Positions 37,515-47,735 of a DNA stretch of 64,000 nt are shown here, in pieces. Both the position numbers and the translations under genes were made by a program. The stretch's first letter is position 1. Every line of letters begins with the position of its first letter. The notes below the pieces were generated by a model. That model did no database searches. It had not been told where the DNA came from and saw only the letters and a program-made list of their open reading frames with translations. The DNA comes from Pelagibacterium flavum (GTDB lineage Bacteria > Pseudomonadota > Alphaproteobacteria > Rhizobiales > Devosiaceae). The stretch spans positions 1,915,001-1,979,000 of the forward strand of contig NZ_CP107716.1 in the NCBI RefSeq assembly GCF_025854335.1, read 5' to 3'.

Positions 37515-38678
37515 TTATTCGTCGACGAGGTCCACAGGCACTTCGACCACACCCTTGCGTGTGGCGGCCAGCGCCAAACGGCCGTGCTTGATCGCAAGGG
37601 CCTTTTCACCGAACAGCTTGCGGCGCCAGCCCTTGAGGGCAGGGACGTCGGCGTTGTCATCGAGCACGATGGCGTCGATGTCGTCGGAGCTGGCGATTAT
37701 GCGGGTTGCTACACCATTGGTATCTGCAACGGCTTTCAGCCAGACCCTGAGCAGGTCGCCGACCGCACCTTTCGGCGAGGGCCCGCGCGGGCGCTCGGCA
37801 ATCTTGGGAAGGCTCGATTTGTCTGCCGCTTCCACCGACTTGATGACGGCAATCAATTCTGCCGCAGCTGAGGACCGGCCGTAGCCACGCGGAACGGCCC
37901 GGAGCTTTTCGAAGGCGTCAGGGGAGGTGGGCCGCTGGATAGCCAATTCGGCGATGGCGTCATCCTTGAGGATGCGGCCGCGCGGTTGATCGTTTTCCTG
38001 TGCACGGCGTTCGCGCCAGGCGGCAATAGCCTGCAGAGCGGCGAGATCGCGGGGTTTATTGACGCGAGCCTTCACCCGCTTCCATGCAACTTCGGGTTGA
38101 ATGATGTAGGTGTCGATACTTTCGAGTACGGCCATTTCGTCGGCTACCCATGCGCCGCGACGGGTTTTGTCTATCTCGGTGCGCAATTGGGCGTAGATGT
38201 CGCGCAGATGGGTGACGTCCGCCAGGGCATAGGTGAGTTGCTTTTCGGTCAGCGGACGATGCGACCAATCGGTAAAGCGTGAACTCTTGTCGATCTGCTC
38301 GCCGACCACCGAGCGCACCAGATTGTCGTAGGACACCGAATCGCCATGACCGCACACGCTGGCGGCAACCTGCGTGTCGAAGATGGGGTGGGGCACGACC
38401 CCGAACAGCTTTACGAAGATTTCGATGTCCTGCCGTGCGGCGTGGAACACTTTTGTCACGTGCCGATCTGCAAGAAGTTCAGCGAACGGCGCCAGATCGA
38501 TGTCATCGGCGAGGGGGTCGATGATGACCGCCCGGTCGGTGGTGGCAGCCTGAATGAGGCAGAGCTTTGGCCAATAAGTCGTTTCGCGCAAGAATTCAGT
38601 ATCGACGGTCACGAAATCATAGGTCGCAGCGTCCTTGCAGAACGCTTCCAGCGCCCGCGTCGAAGTGATGACCTGCAT
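37515..38678 (-). CDS. rnd: Ribonuclease D
   Basis: A 387-residue 3'-5' exoribonuclease for tRNA maturation. The DEDD catalytic set is visible: TVDTEFLRETTYWPKLCLIQ (Exo I), HAARQDIEIFVKLFG (Exo II) and YALADVTHLRDIY (Exo III). An HRDC domain follows (residues 210-290, LAALQAIAAWRERRAQEND). The 58 residues in frame upstream overlap the divergent aspS leader and are unlike the family, so I start at ATG 38678. Its stop lies 3 bases from the convergent ppx stop. Confidence 0.95.
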   Translation of the reverse strand: MQVITSTRALEAFCKDAATYDFVTVDTEFLRETTYWPKLCLIQAATTDRAVIIDPLADDIDLAPFAELLADRHVTKVFHAARQDIEIFVKLFGVVPHPIFDTQVAASVCGHGDSVSYDNLVRSVVGEQIDKSSRFTDWSHRPLTEKQLTYALADVTHLRDIYAQLRTEIDKTRRGAWVADEMAVLESIDTYIIQPEVAWKRVKARVNKPRDLAALQAIAAWRERRAQENDQPRGRILKDDAIAELAIQRPTSPDAFEKLRAVPRGYGRSSAAAELIAVIKSVEAADKSSLPKIAERPRGPSPKGAVGDLLRVWLKAVADTNGVATRIIASSDDIDAIVLDDNADVPALKGWRRKLFGEKALAIKHGRLALAATRKGVVEVPVDLVDE

Positions 38679-38831
38679 TGAGTCGGTATCCAGTTCAAAA
38701 ATAATGGGATGTCTGTTATCAGCATTGTCGTCCCGCCGCAAAGTGCCAAGGCGCATCATGCTTGACATTGGACACTTCACATGCGCTTTTCCGGCACAAA
38801 TTCCCACTCCGTACTCGAAAGATCTGTTGTG

Positions 38832-40616
38832 ATGCATCGCTATCGTTCGCACACCTGTGCCCAGCTCAACAAGGCAGATGTCGGCTCGACCGTCCGCCTG
38901 TCAGGATGGGTGCATCGCATTCGAGATCATGGCGGATTGCTGTTTCTTGACCTGCGTGACCATTACGGGCTGACCCAGTGCGTAATCGATCCGGATTCGC
39001 CTGCATTCAAGCTGGTCGAAAGTGTCCGCGCCGAGTGGGTCATCCGGGTGGATGGCGAGGTTAAGGCGCGCACGCCCGAAACCATCAACAAGAACCTGCC
39101 CACGGGCGAGGTCGAGGTGTTCATTCGCGACATCGAAGTGCTGGGCAAGTCTGCCGAGCTGCCTCTGCCGGTGTTCGGTGAGCCCGACTATCCCGAAGAC
39201 ACGCGTCTGCGCTATCGCTTCATCGACCTGCGCCGCGAAACGCTGCATGCCAACATCGTCAAGCGCACCAAGATCATTTCGGCGATGCGCCGGCGTATGT
39301 CCGATATCGGGTTCGCCGAGTATTCAACCCCCATCCTTACGGCGTCGTCGCCCGAAGGCGCGCGCGACTTCCTGGTGCCCAGCCGCATTCATCCGGGCAA
39401 GTTCTTTGCCCTTCCGCAGGCGCCGCAGCAATACAAGCAATTGCTGATGGTGGCCGGGTTCGATCGCTATTTCCAGATCGCCCCGTGCTTCCGCGACGAA
39501 GATCCACGTGCCGATCGTCTGCCGGGCGAATTCTATCAGCTTGACGTTGAAATGAGCTTTGTGACCCAGGAAGAAGTCTGGGATACCATGGAGCCGGTGA
39601 TCCGGGGTGTGTTCGAGGAATTTGCCGAAGGCAAGAAGGTCACGCAGGAGTTCCCGCGTATTCCCTATGATGTGGCGATCCGCAAATATGGCTCCGACAA
39701 GCCCGATCTGCGTAACCCGATCGAGATGGAAGACGTTACCGAACATTTCCGCGACTCGGGGTTCAAGGTCTTCGCCAACCAGATCGCCGGTGATCCCAAG
39801 GTTGAAGTCTGGGCCATCCCGGCACCGACCGGCGGGTCGCGTGCGTTCTGTGACCGCATGAATGCCTGGGCACAGGGCGAAGGCCAGCCGGGCCTGGGCT
39901 ACATCTTCTTCAAGGATGGCGCAGGTTCGGGGCCGATTGCCAAGAACATCGGTGAGGAGCGCACCGACGCCATTCGCAGCCAACTCGGACTGAAGGACGG
40001 CGATGCCGTGTTTTTCGTCTGTGGTGTGCCCTCCAAGTTCCACAGCTTTGCCGGTGCGGCCCGCACCAAGGTCGGTACCGATCTCGAACTTCTCGACCTC
40101 GACAGCTACGCGCTGTGCTGGATAGTCGATTTTCCGTTCTATGAATGGGATGAAGAAGAAAAGAAGCTGGAATTCGCCCACAATCCATTCTCCATGCCGC
40201 AGGGGGGGCGCGAGGCTCTCGATGGCGAAGACCCGCTGTCGATCAAGGCGTACCAGTACGACGCCGTCTGCAACGGCTTTGAAATCGCATCGGGCTCGAT
40301 CCGTAACCAGGAACCCGAAACCATGGTTGCCGCCTTCGAGAAAGTGGGACTATCGCGTCAGGACGTCGAAGACCGGTTTGGCGGACTCTATCGCGCGTTC
40401 CAGTACGGCGCGCCTCCACATGGTGGCATGGCGGCGGGTGTCGACCGGATCGTGATGCTTTTGTGCGGCGTCCAGAACCTGCGCGAGATCACGCTGTTTC
40501 CGATGAACCAGCAGGCCGAGGATCTGCTGATGGGCGCGCCCAGTGATGCGTCACCCCGGCAGTTGCGCGAACTTCATTTGCGGCTGAATTTACCGGCGGA
40601 CAAGAAGAACGCCTGA
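38832..40616 (+). CDS. aspS: Aspartyl-tRNA synthetase (bacterial type)
   Basis: A 594-residue class IIb synthetase. The N-terminal OB fold binds the anticodon ([20 protein letters not shown]). Motif 2 is in [19 protein letters not shown], the bacterial GAD insertion spans about residues 290-415, and motif 3 is [13 protein letters not shown]. Because GatCAB is encoded nearby, this AspRS may be non-discriminating and also make Asp-tRNA(Asn), but sequence reading alone cannot settle that. ATG 38832 is chosen: the residues before it fall in the rnd/aspS promoter region. Confidence 0.97.
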   Translation: MHRYRSHTCAQLNKADVGSTVRLSGWVHRIRDHGGLLFLDLRDHYGLTQCVIDPDSPAFKLVESVRAEWVIRVDGEVKARTPETINKNLPTGEVEVFIRDIEVLGKSAELPLPVFGEPDYPEDTRLRYRFIDLRRETLHANIVKRTKIISAMRRRMSDIGFAEYSTPILTASSPEGARDFLVPSRIHPGKFFALPQAPQQYKQLLMVAGFDRYFQIAPCFRDEDPRADRLPGEFYQLDVEMSFVTQEEVWDTMEPVIRGVFEEFAEGKKVTQEFPRIPYDVAIRKYGSDKPDLRNPIEMEDVTEHFRDSGFKVFANQIAGDPKVEVWAIPAPTGGSRAFCDRMNAWAQGEGQPGLGYIFFKDGAGSGPIAKNIGEERTDAIRSQLGLKDGDAVFFVCGVPSKFHSFAGAARTKVGTDLELLDLDSYALCWIVDFPFYEWDEEEKKLEFAHNPFSMPQGGREALDGEDPLSIKAYQYDAVCNGFEIASGSIRNQEPETMVAAFEKVGLSRQDVEDRFGGLYRAFQYGAPPHGGMAAGVDRIVMLLCGVQNLREITLFPMNQQAEDLLMGAPSDASPRQLRELHLRLNLPADKKNA

Positions 40617-40641
40617 CGAACGCGGCGTAAATACGCCAGGC

Positions 40642-40656
40642 TTAATGCGCAGTTAA
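40642..40656 (+). promoter_or_regulatory. Perfect CtrA-type box (TTAA-N7-TTAA)
   Basis: TTAA, seven bases (TGCGCAG), TTAA matches the full binding site of the cell-cycle regulator CtrA. It ends one base before the annotated GTG start of the EAL gene. Such a match is rare in GC-rich DNA. The position over the start suggests repression, or that the real start of the gene is further downstream (TTG at 40709). Confidence 0.6.
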
Positions 40657-40657
40657 A

Positions 40658-42298
40658 GTGTTGCCCGGTAGGATCGAATTTGAGGGTTCGATACTTCCGG
40701 GCATTTTTTTGCGGTCGCGTTTTTCACAAATTGTACTGCTCGTCGTTGCGCTGCTGGCATTTCTGCCGGTGGTGGCGGTCGATCATGTGATCGACGGTTA
40801 TGTGATGGCGCGGGAAACAACCGCGCTGCAGACCACAGTCGATGCCATCACCCATGACTCCCAGCTTACCGTTCACGAGGGAATTCAATCGCTCAGACGC
40901 ATTCTGGCAAACAGCCCCTCATTGTGTGCCGCGACCTTCGTGCAGAACGTCAACAGCGAACTCGAAGCCAATCCGTTCTTGCGTCAGGTCGTCGTTGAGA
41001 ACCGTGACGGGGTGCAATACTGCTCGGCATTCGACCGCGCGGTGCAGTATCGCGTACTTTCGGAAAGCCTTACAATTCCTGGGCACACCGAAACGCTGAG
41101 CGTCATCAAGATCGACGGCAACGAGACGCCATTGCTCAAGATAACCCAAGCATTCGGGCGCGAACGGACCGTTTCAGCGTTCGTCCTGGCCTCTCCCATG
41201 CTCATGCGCAACGACGTGCCGCTGCTGGGCCAGATCAGCTATTTGCAGGTGGCGCTGACAAGCGGCACGTCGATACTGCTGCGTGGTGATGCGCGGATCG
41301 GCCAGGGATCGAGCCGGTCTGAATATCTGTTCGCACGGTCTTTTGCCGGAGAAATACCACTCAAGGCAGAGGCCGGCGTTTTATTTTCCGAAGTTCGATC
41401 GGATTATTCATCGCTCGACATCGGTTTTACCGTGGCGGCGTGCTTTCTGGGCGCGCTCATTCTGGTGCTCGCGATCCAATACGCCCGCAAGGCTGACATT
41501 GTCGCATTCGATCTCGAGCGCGCTATCATCGCGGGGGAAATGAAGCCCTATTATCAGCCGGTCATCAACCTCAAGACCGGGAAGCTGACGGGGTGCGAGG
41601 TTCTCATTCGATGGGTGAAAAAAAACGGTGAGGTTATTCCGCCCGGCGCTTTTATCGACTACGCGGAAATGTCCGGCCTGGCCATTCCCATGACCCTGAG
41701 CCTGATGGAACAGGTCCGTTACGACCTTGAAGACATCTGCCGTGAGGTGCCGGATTTCAAGGTGTCGATCAATTTATTCGAGGGTCATTTCCGCGATGGT
41801 TCGATCGTGGAAGACGTCCAGTCTGTCTTTGAGGGCAGTGGCATTTCCTATCGTCAGCTCGTTTTCGAAATTACAGAGCGCAGGCCGCTTGACGATCGCA
41901 ACGCCGCCAACAGGGTCATGACCGCGCTACACAAGCTCGGCGCGCGGATCGCCATGGATGACGCTGGCACCGGGCACTCCAATCTTGCCTATTTGCAGAC
42001 GCTTGGCATCGACATCATCAAGATCGACAAAATTTTCGTTGAAATGATCAAGGACGCTACCCAGCCCGTGCCGGTGGTCGATGGGCTCATCTCGATGGCT
42101 CGTGAGCTCGACATCGAGATCATCGCCGAAGGGGTGGAAACCCAGGAGCAGGCGCTTTATCTGCGGTCCAAGAGCGTCGTTTTTGCGCAGGGCTACCTTT
42201 TCGCCCCTCCCATGAAATTGTCGTCGTTTCTTGTCCTGGCGAATGCTCTGCGGCCAGCCGGTCGGGAAAGCAATCTGGAGCCGGGTCTGGCCGCCTGA
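40658..42298 (+). CDS. EAL-domain cyclic-di-GMP phosphodiesterase with periplasmic CSS-motif sensor
   Basis: Up to 546 residues. It has an N-terminal membrane segment (IVLLVVALLAFLPVVAV), a periplasmic sensor (about residues 45-245) with conserved Cys in SPSLCAA and VQYCSAFD as in the CSS-motif family, a second membrane helix (FTVAACFLGALILVLAIQY), then an EAL domain. Catalytic residues are retained: CEVLIRW, SINLFEG, FEITERR, AMDDAGTGHSNL, IDIIKIDKIF and IIAEGVET. CSS-EAL enzymes are activated by loss of a periplasmic disulfide. A CtrA box overlaps the start. It may antagonise PleD. Confidence 0.9.
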   Translation: MLPGRIEFEGSILPGIFLRSRFSQIVLLVVALLAFLPVVAVDHVIDGYVMARETTALQTTVDAITHDSQLTVHEGIQSLRRILANSPSLCAATFVQNVNSELEANPFLRQVVVENRDGVQYCSAFDRAVQYRVLSESLTIPGHTETLSVIKIDGNETPLLKITQAFGRERTVSAFVLASPMLMRNDVPLLGQISYLQVALTSGTSILLRGDARIGQGSSRSEYLFARSFAGEIPLKAEAGVLFSEVRSDYSSLDIGFTVAACFLGALILVLAIQYARKADIVAFDLERAIIAGEMKPYYQPVINLKTGKLTGCEVLIRWVKKNGEVIPPGAFIDYAEMSGLAIPMTLSLMEQVRYDLEDICREVPDFKVSINLFEGHFRDGSIVEDVQSVFEGSGISYRQLVFEITERRPLDDRNAANRVMTALHKLGARIAMDDAGTGHSNLAYLQTLGIDIIKIDKIFVEMIKDATQPVPVVDGLISMARELDIEIIAEGVETQEQALYLRSKSVVFAQGYLFAPPMKLSSFLVLANALRPAGRESNLEPGLAA

Positions 42299-42420
42299 AT
42301 CGGGGTTCTGCCGGTCGGGCCGCACGGCCAATTTCCTGCGTGCGGAAAAGTTAGCTCAGCAAGCCTTCCATTTTGTCGCGATTGGTGGCAGGTATCTCGC
42401 CGCTAATCCGAGGAGACGGC

Positions 42421-44703
42421 ATGACGGAAGAACCGCGCGATCCGCAGAAGGCACTCAAAGAAGCCGCGCTGCATTTCCACCGATATCCAAAGCCGGGCAA
42501 GATCGAAATTGCCCCGACCAAGCCTTTGGCCAATCAACGCGATCTTGCGCTTGCCTATTCGCCCGGTGTGGCGGCGCCTTGTGAGGAAATCGCCGCGGAT
42601 CCCGAAACGGCGGCGCTTTATACGTCGCGCGGCAATCTCGTGGCCGTTATTTCGAATGGGACCGCGGTGCTCGGGCTGGGCAATATCGGTGCGCTGGCAT
42701 CCAAACCCGTGATGGAAGGCAAGGCGGTTCTGTTCAAGAAGTTTGCCGGTATCGATTCCATCGACATCGAGATTGACGAGCAGGATCCAAAAAAGTTCAT
42801 CGAAACCGTTGCGCCGATGTGGCCCTCTTTCGGCGGCATCAATCTCGAAGACATCAAGGCTCCGGATTGTTTTGAAATCGAGGAAGCGCTGCGTGAGCGC
42901 ATGCCGATCCCGGTTTTCCATGATGATCAGCATGGTACGGCCATTATTGTTGCGGCTGCTGTTCTCAATGGGCTCAGGATCGCCGGCAAGGACATTTCCA
43001 AGGTCAAGATTTGCACGTCCGGCGCGGGTGCCGCGGCTATCGCTTGCCTGAACATGCTGATGGCCGTTGGGGCCAAGCGGGAAAACATCTGGGTTGCCGA
43101 CCGTGAGGGGCTGGTGACGACGCGGCGCGACAATTCGGTCGATCGCTGGCGTGGTGCCTTCGCCCAGGATAGCGACAAGACCTCGCTGGCCGAAGTGATG
43201 CAGGGGGCCGATATTTTCCTTGGACTTTCCGCTGCCGGTGCGCTCAAGCGGGAAATGCTCAAGGACATGGCGGAAAACCCGCTGATCCTTGCGCTGTCCA
43301 ACCCGGTGCCGGAGATCATGCCCGAAATCGCTCAGGAAGAGCGTCCGGACGCCATGATCTGCACGGGGCGGTCCGATTATGCCAACCAGGTCAACAACGT
43401 CCTGTGCTTTCCGTTCATCTTCCGCGGGGCACTCGACGTCGGCGCGACCACGATCAACGAAGAAATGAAGGCCGCTGCCGCGCACGCCATCGCCAAGCTG
43501 GCGCATGAGCCGGTGCTCGAGTCGGTTCCGGGCGCGCCTTCCACGTTCGGCCGCGACTACCTCATTCCCAACCCGTTCGACCAGCGCCTCATCTTGCGTA
43601 TTGCACCGGCTGTGGCCAAGGCTGCCATGGACACGGGTGTTGCGCGGCGCCCCGTTGCTGATTTCGACGCCTACAAGGACAGCCTCAATCGCTTCGTCTT
43701 CCGTTCGGGCATGGTGATGAAGCCGATGATCGAACGGGCGAAGGGTGCCGGCCAGCGGATCGCCTTTGCCGATGGCGAAGACGAGCGCGTATTGCGCGCC
43801 ACGCAAGTGGTTCTCGAGGAAGAAATGGCACAGCCAATCCTTATCGGGCGGCCATTCGTTATCGAACAGCGCATCGAACGCTTCGGGCTGCAACTGACTC
43901 CAGGCAAGGATTTCGAGATCATCAATCCCGAAGACGATCCACGCTACAAGGAATATGTCGCTGAATTCCATTCGCTTGTCGGTCGTTCGGGCGTGACGCC
44001 CGACACGGCACGGACGATCGTGCGCACCAACACCACGATCATCGGGGCGCTTGCCGTCAAGCGCGGCGATGCCGATGGGCTGATATGCGGTCTTCAGGGG
44101 CGTTACATCAAGCACGTGCGCGATATCAAATCCGTCATCGGGCTGTCGGACGGCGTTTCGGACGTTTCGGCTCTTTCGATGCTCATTATGCCGCGCGGAG
44201 CGTTTTTCCTTGCCGATACCTATGTGAACATGGACCCCAGCGCTGACGAGATCGTATCGATCACGCTTCAGGCCCGCGACCACCTCAAGCGCTTCAATAT
44301 TGAAGCCAAGGCAGCGCTGTTGAGCTATTCGAACTTTGGCTCGCGCGAGGGGGCGTCGTCAGACAAGATGAAAGCCGCCTATGACAAGCTCAAGCGCGTC
44401 GCGCCGGATCTCATCGTCGAAGGTGAAATGCAGGGCGATCTGGCGCTGAACCAGGGGCTGCGCGAGCGCTATATCCCCGACTCGGTCCTTAAGGGAGAGG
44501 CCAATCTGCTGGTGTTCCCGAACCTGGAAAGTGCGAATCTTTCCATGACCTTGCTCAAAGAACTCAACAACGCGCTTCCGGTCGGGCCGATCCTGATGGG
44601 AACGCGGAGCCCGGCGCATATTCTGGCGCCGTCGGTGACCAGCCGCGGGATCGTGAATATGACAGCGATCACCGCAAACGAAAGTCTGGCTCTTAAGGGC
44701 TGA
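42421..44703 (+). CDS. maeB: NADP-dependent malic enzyme with C-terminal phosphotransacetylase-like domain
   Basis: A 760-residue protein converting malate to pyruvate and CO2 with NADP. The malic part has [31 protein letters not shown] and [14 protein letters not shown] (Rossmann glycine motif). A phosphate acetyltransferase-like domain follows from about residue 430 ([20 protein letters not shown]); it is regulatory in this enzyme group. ATG 42421 follows the purine-rich GAGGAGA sequence. A terminator is found directly after the stop. Confidence 0.96.
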   Translation: MTEEPRDPQKALKEAALHFHRYPKPGKIEIAPTKPLANQRDLALAYSPGVAAPCEEIAADPETAALYTSRGNLVAVISNGTAVLGLGNIGALASKPVMEGKAVLFKKFAGIDSIDIEIDEQDPKKFIETVAPMWPSFGGINLEDIKAPDCFEIEEALRERMPIPVFHDDQHGTAIIVAAAVLNGLRIAGKDISKVKICTSGAGAAAIACLNMLMAVGAKRENIWVADREGLVTTRRDNSVDRWRGAFAQDSDKTSLAEVMQGADIFLGLSAAGALKREMLKDMAENPLILALSNPVPEIMPEIAQEERPDAMICTGRSDYANQVNNVLCFPFIFRGALDVGATTINEEMKAAAAHAIAKLAHEPVLESVPGAPSTFGRDYLIPNPFDQRLILRIAPAVAKAAMDTGVARRPVADFDAYKDSLNRFVFRSGMVMKPMIERAKGAGQRIAFADGEDERVLRATQVVLEEEMAQPILIGRPFVIEQRIERFGLQLTPGKDFEIINPEDDPRYKEYVAEFHSLVGRSGVTPDTARTIVRTNTTIIGALAVKRGDADGLICGLQGRYIKHVRDIKSVIGLSDGVSDVSALSMLIMPRGAFFLADTYVNMDPSADEIVSITLQARDHLKRFNIEAKAALLSYSNFGSREGASSDKMKAAYDKLKRVAPDLIVEGEMQGDLALNQGLRERYIPDSVLKGEANLLVFPNLESANLSMTLLKELNNALPVGPILMGTRSPAHILAPSVTSRGIVNMTAITANESLALKG

Positions 44704-44705
44704 AG

Positions 44706-44732
44706 AAAGGGGGCTGCAGGCCCCCCTTTTTT
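44706..44732 (+). terminator. Rho-independent terminator after maeB
   Basis: GGGGGC (44709-44714), a short TGCAG loop, GCCCCC (44720-44725), then six T (44727-44732). It starts directly after the maeB stop. Upstream AAA also gives a partial minus-strand signal for amn, whose stop codon it overlaps. Confidence 0.92.
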
Positions 44733-46209
44733 ATTGGAACGCTGTTTCTGCAAAGGACCGCAGCTTGCGTGAATGCAGCCTTTCGACGGGCTGATTGCGC
44801 AGGATTTCCATTGCCTTGAGCCCGATGAGAAGGTGCCGGTTGACCTGAGTGCGATAGAAGTCCGAAGCCATGCCGGGCAGCTTGAGTTCGCCGTGCAGAG
44901 GCTTGTCTGAAACGCAGAGCAGGGTGCCGTAAGGCACGCGGAAGCGGAAACCATTGGCGGCAATGGTGGCGCTCTCCATGTCCAGTGCAATGGCGCGTGA
45001 TTGTGACAGGCGGCGCGTGATCTCGCTCTGGTCGCGCAGCTCCCAGTTCCGGTTGTCGATGGTAAAGACCGTGCCGGTGCGCATGATGGCCTTGGTCTCC
45101 AGGCCTTCGAGGTGGGTCACCTCGGCTACGGCTTCCTGCAACGCAACCTGGATTTCGGCCAGGGCCGGTATGGGAACGGTCACTGGCAGATCGTCGTCGA
45201 GGACGTGATCCTCTCTGACATAGCCATGGGCGAGCACGTAATCGCCAAGGGACTGAGAGTTGCGCAGCCCGGCGCAGTGACCCAGCATCAGCCAGGCATG
45301 GGGGCGCAAAACGGCAATGTGGTCGGTGGCTGTCTTGGCGTTGGACGGGCCGACGCCGATGTTGATCATCGTGATGCCCCGGCCGTTGGGGGCGGTAAGG
45401 TGGTAGGCTGGCATCTGCGGCTGGCGGGTCGGAATGGTGCCATTCGTGCCTCCACCAAGCCGGGAGTTGGTGGTTATCACGTTGCCCGGCTCGACAAAGC
45501 TCTCATAGAATTCATGACCTTCGCTCATCCATTGATGGGCGAGACGGGTGAACTCCTCGATGTAGAACTGGTAGTTCGTAAAGATCACGAAGTTCTGGAA
45601 GTGATCGGGCACTGTGCCGGTATAGTGATTGAGCCGGTGCAGCGAATAATCGACGCGGGGCCCGGTGAAGGCGGCAAGCGGGTAGGGGCCGCCCGAAGGT
45701 GGAATGAAGGTGCCATTGGCGATCTCGTCGTCCATATGCGCCAGATCGGGCACGTCGAACAGATCGCGTAGCGGTACGCCGATATCGAGGAGGGTATCGC
45801 CTTCAACACGTTCCTTGGGATCGACGGCGAAATGGAGCGGAATGGGGGTTTCGGATTCTCCGACCTCGATCTCACCGCCATGGTTTTTGAGGATCAGCGA
45901 CAGGTTTTCGATCAGGTATTTGTGAAAGAGCGCGGGCTGGGTCAGTGTCGTCTGATAGAGGCCCGGGCTGTGCAGAAAGCCATAGGCGAGACGCGAGTTG
46001 GCCTGTTGCTGGAAACTCGTTGAGAGGACTTGCACCTTGGGGTAATGGGCGCGGACCTTGCCAGGCGGCACCTGTCCCTTGGTGAGATTGAGCAGATGGT
46101 CGCGGATGAAGCTCGTGTTGCGGTCGTAGATTTCGCAGACATATTCCCAAGCCTTCACCGGGTCGGAGAAAGATTTGAGCGGTATGGCGGGTGGAGTGAC
46201 GAGTTTCAT
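44731..46209 (-). CDS. amn: AMP nucleosidase
   Basis: A 492-residue enzyme splitting AMP into adenine and ribose-5-phosphate. An N-terminal domain of about 170 residues (KVQVLSTSFQQQANSRLAYG) precedes a PNP/UDP-phosphorylase fold: GITMINIGVGPSNAKTATDHIAVLRPHAWLMLGHCAGLR (the parts INIGVGPSNAKTATD and MLGHCAGLRNSQ), and the catalytic-site ALDMESATIAANG. The ATG 46209 is preferred to a TTG two codons before. It is convergent with maeB. Confidence 0.95.
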   Translation of the reverse strand: MKLVTPPAIPLKSFSDPVKAWEYVCEIYDRNTSFIRDHLLNLTKGQVPPGKVRAHYPKVQVLSTSFQQQANSRLAYGFLHSPGLYQTTLTQPALFHKYLIENLSLILKNHGGEIEVGESETPIPLHFAVDPKERVEGDTLLDIGVPLRDLFDVPDLAHMDDEIANGTFIPPSGGPYPLAAFTGPRVDYSLHRLNHYTGTVPDHFQNFVIFTNYQFYIEEFTRLAHQWMSEGHEFYESFVEPGNVITTNSRLGGGTNGTIPTRQPQMPAYHLTAPNGRGITMINIGVGPSNAKTATDHIAVLRPHAWLMLGHCAGLRNSQSLGDYVLAHGYVREDHVLDDDLPVTVPIPALAEIQVALQEAVAEVTHLEGLETKAIMRTGTVFTIDNRNWELRDQSEITRRLSQSRAIALDMESATIAANGFRFRVPYGTLLCVSDKPLHGELKLPGMASDFYRTQVNRHLLIGLKAMEILRNQPVERLHSRKLRSFAETAFQ

Positions 46210-46450
46210 GCGCAAGTCCTGTTCTTGTTTTTGGTTTTAACCCCAAGGCATGCCAGTTTCGGCTCCGCCGTGCAATGGGCCCTCATCCAAGCAGCATTTT
46301 ATCACAGTTCGGTGATTGGGCCTTTTGTCGCCGCAATGGCACCCGATATTGGGTGTGTCTGCTGGACTGGCAAACGAGCCCATGCACTAGCGGACAAAAG
46401 CTTCCGCTGTAGTCCCCCAAGCCCTCAACAGCGCGGCGGAAGCGGTTATG

Positions 46451-46484
46451 GAGACCGCAGTCGTCCGCCCGGCGCTGCGGTCTC
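46451..46484. other. Hairpin in the amn/DUF1801 interval
   Basis: GAGACCGCAG (46451-46460) and CTGCGGTCTC (46475-46484) are exact inverted repeats around a 14-base loop. It directly follows the stop of the minus-strand DUF1801 gene (46488) and may end its transcription, though no T-run follows on that strand. The rest of 46210-46450 shows no gene. Confidence 0.5.
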
Positions 46485-46487
46485 TTC

Positions 46488-46910
46488 TTATCTGGTGGGG
46501 TAGGTCGCCCGCATGTATTCGACCGACCGGCGAATGATCTCTTCGAGAACGCCAAGATCGATATCGGCCAACTTCTTTACGTAAAGACACGAAACGCCGG
46601 TTGAGTGCTTGCCCAGCTTCTCCATGAGAGAATCGTACTGGGCAAACCCCGGCATCACGTAGATCGTGAGATTGGCCTTCCGCGGCGAAAAGCCGGTGAT
46701 GGGCCATTCGGCGGGCTTCTTGGTCGTGTTTACGTAGGTGTAGGTTCCGAAGCCGACAATGGAGGCCCCCCACATGACGGGCTCGGAACCGGTTATCCCG
46801 CGCATTATATCAACGACGGTCCAGCAGTCTTGCCGCTTCTGGTCGGGCTCAACCGCGTCGATGAATTGCGAGACCTTCTGGTCGGTTGGGCGAGTCTTGA
46901 GCTCTGACAT
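46488..46910 (-). CDS. DUF1801 domain protein
   Basis: A 140-residue protein of the YdhG/YjbR-like DUF1801 group: FIDAVEPDQKRQDCWTVVDIM at the start, and PVMWGASIVGFGTYTY and ITGFSPRKANLTIYVMPGF in the middle. It is about the usual length for the group. No catalytic site is known; members are small cytosolic proteins. It lies 12 bases after the exported-protein gene (same strand), so the two are likely one transcript. Confidence 0.9.
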   Translation of the reverse strand: MSELKTRPTDQKVSQFIDAVEPDQKRQDCWTVVDIMRGITGSEPVMWGASIVGFGTYTYVNTTKKPAEWPITGFSPRKANLTIYVMPGFAQYDSLMEKLGKHSTGVSCLYVKKLADIDLGVLEEIIRRSVEYMRATYPTR

Positions 46911-46922
46911 GGAGCCTTTCTC

Positions 46923-47528
46923 CTATTTGAAGCTCACCAGCGTCTCGGGATTGGCTTCACCATCATACTGCGCATCGACGTCGTAGCGGATAAGCACGAA
47001 CTGACCGTCATCGAAGGTCCATGTTCCCGCTGAAAAGGCATCGCCAAGGCCGCGCCAGAGGGCGTGGCTGGTGATTGTCTTTGTCTCGGGGTCGAATTCG
47101 GAATTAGTGAGCAACAACTGGCTGCCATAGCCGGTCATCGGCATTTCGAGAACCGCGCCTTCGAAATCGTCATTCTCATAGACAACATCGAACTGAGGCG
47201 TCGCAAAACCGACGGGGACCAGTCCCTCGTACTCGGTTTCAAGATAGTACATGTGATTGACGTTGTAGGCTCCCGAACCGCAGAAGAACCTGTAGAGCGT
47301 TGCGGTTTGCGGAGTGTCCGAATACTCGGTTTCCCAGCTCAGATTCCAACTCTCGTTCGGGTAATATTCCGCGGCGGCAGAGTCTTCGAGCCCATAGCAC
47401 AATTGGGGAAAGCTCTGGGCAAAGCGTGCGAATGCGTCGCTTTCGGACAGTGGGCTTTCTTGTGCGGAGGCAATGGCAGGAACAGTGCCGGCAAGCAGTG
47501 CTGTCATTAAAAATAGAGTGGTTCGCAT
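46923..47528 (-). CDS. Periplasmic DUF1176-like protein
   Basis: A 201-residue protein with a signal peptide (RTTLFLMTALLAGTVPAIASAQE, cleaved about residue 22). The mature part has LYRFFCGSGAYN, LLLTNSEFDPETKTITS, HALWRGLGDAFSAGTW and FDDGQFVLIRY, the order typical of the DUF1176 C-terminal region. Two Cys, at positions near 44 and 83, could form a disulfide. A much longer frame reads through upstream but crosses the TPP riboswitch and the opposite ykoF, so ATG 47528 is used. Function unknown. Confidence 0.85.
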   Translation of the reverse strand: MRTTLFLMTALLAGTVPAIASAQESPLSESDAFARFAQSFPQLCYGLEDSAAAEYYPNESWNLSWETEYSDTPQTATLYRFFCGSGAYNVNHMYYLETEYEGLVPVGFATPQFDVVYENDDFEGAVLEMPMTGYGSQLLLTNSEFDPETKTITSHALWRGLGDAFSAGTWTFDDGQFVLIRYDVDAQYDGEANPETLVSFK

Positions 47529-47642
47529 TGGTCGGCCCTTCAATGATCGTGAAACCAGAGTGCCGGAAAACGCTGTTTCCTCAAAGCAGGAAGTTGCCGT
47601 TGCGACACGATCCAAAGTTGTGCTAACCATCGAGTCGTTCGA

Positions 47643-47727
47643 CAGGGGTGCTCCGTATCGCCGGGGCTGAGAGGACGGCGCAAAGCCATCTAACCCTAAA
47701 GCTGATCTGGATAATACCAGCGGAGCG
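47643..47727 (+). promoter_or_regulatory. TPP (thi-box) riboswitch
   Basis: The core TPP aptamer is present: GGGGTGCTCC at the 5' side, CTGAGAG at 47667-47673, ACCCTAAAGCTGATCTGGATAATACCAGCG (parts CTGATCTGG and ATAATACCAGCG) at 47693-47721, and GGAGC closing P1 with GCTCC at 47650-47654. The ykoF Shine-Dalgarno (GAGG, about 47727-47730) adjoins the P1 closing strand, so thiamine pyrophosphate should hide it and repress translation. Confidence 0.95.
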
Positions 47728-47735
47728 AGGCGAAG

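Noticed and set aside
42403..44283. 626-codon minus-strand frame
   Set aside because: Antisense shadow of maeB, which is full-length with all motifs.
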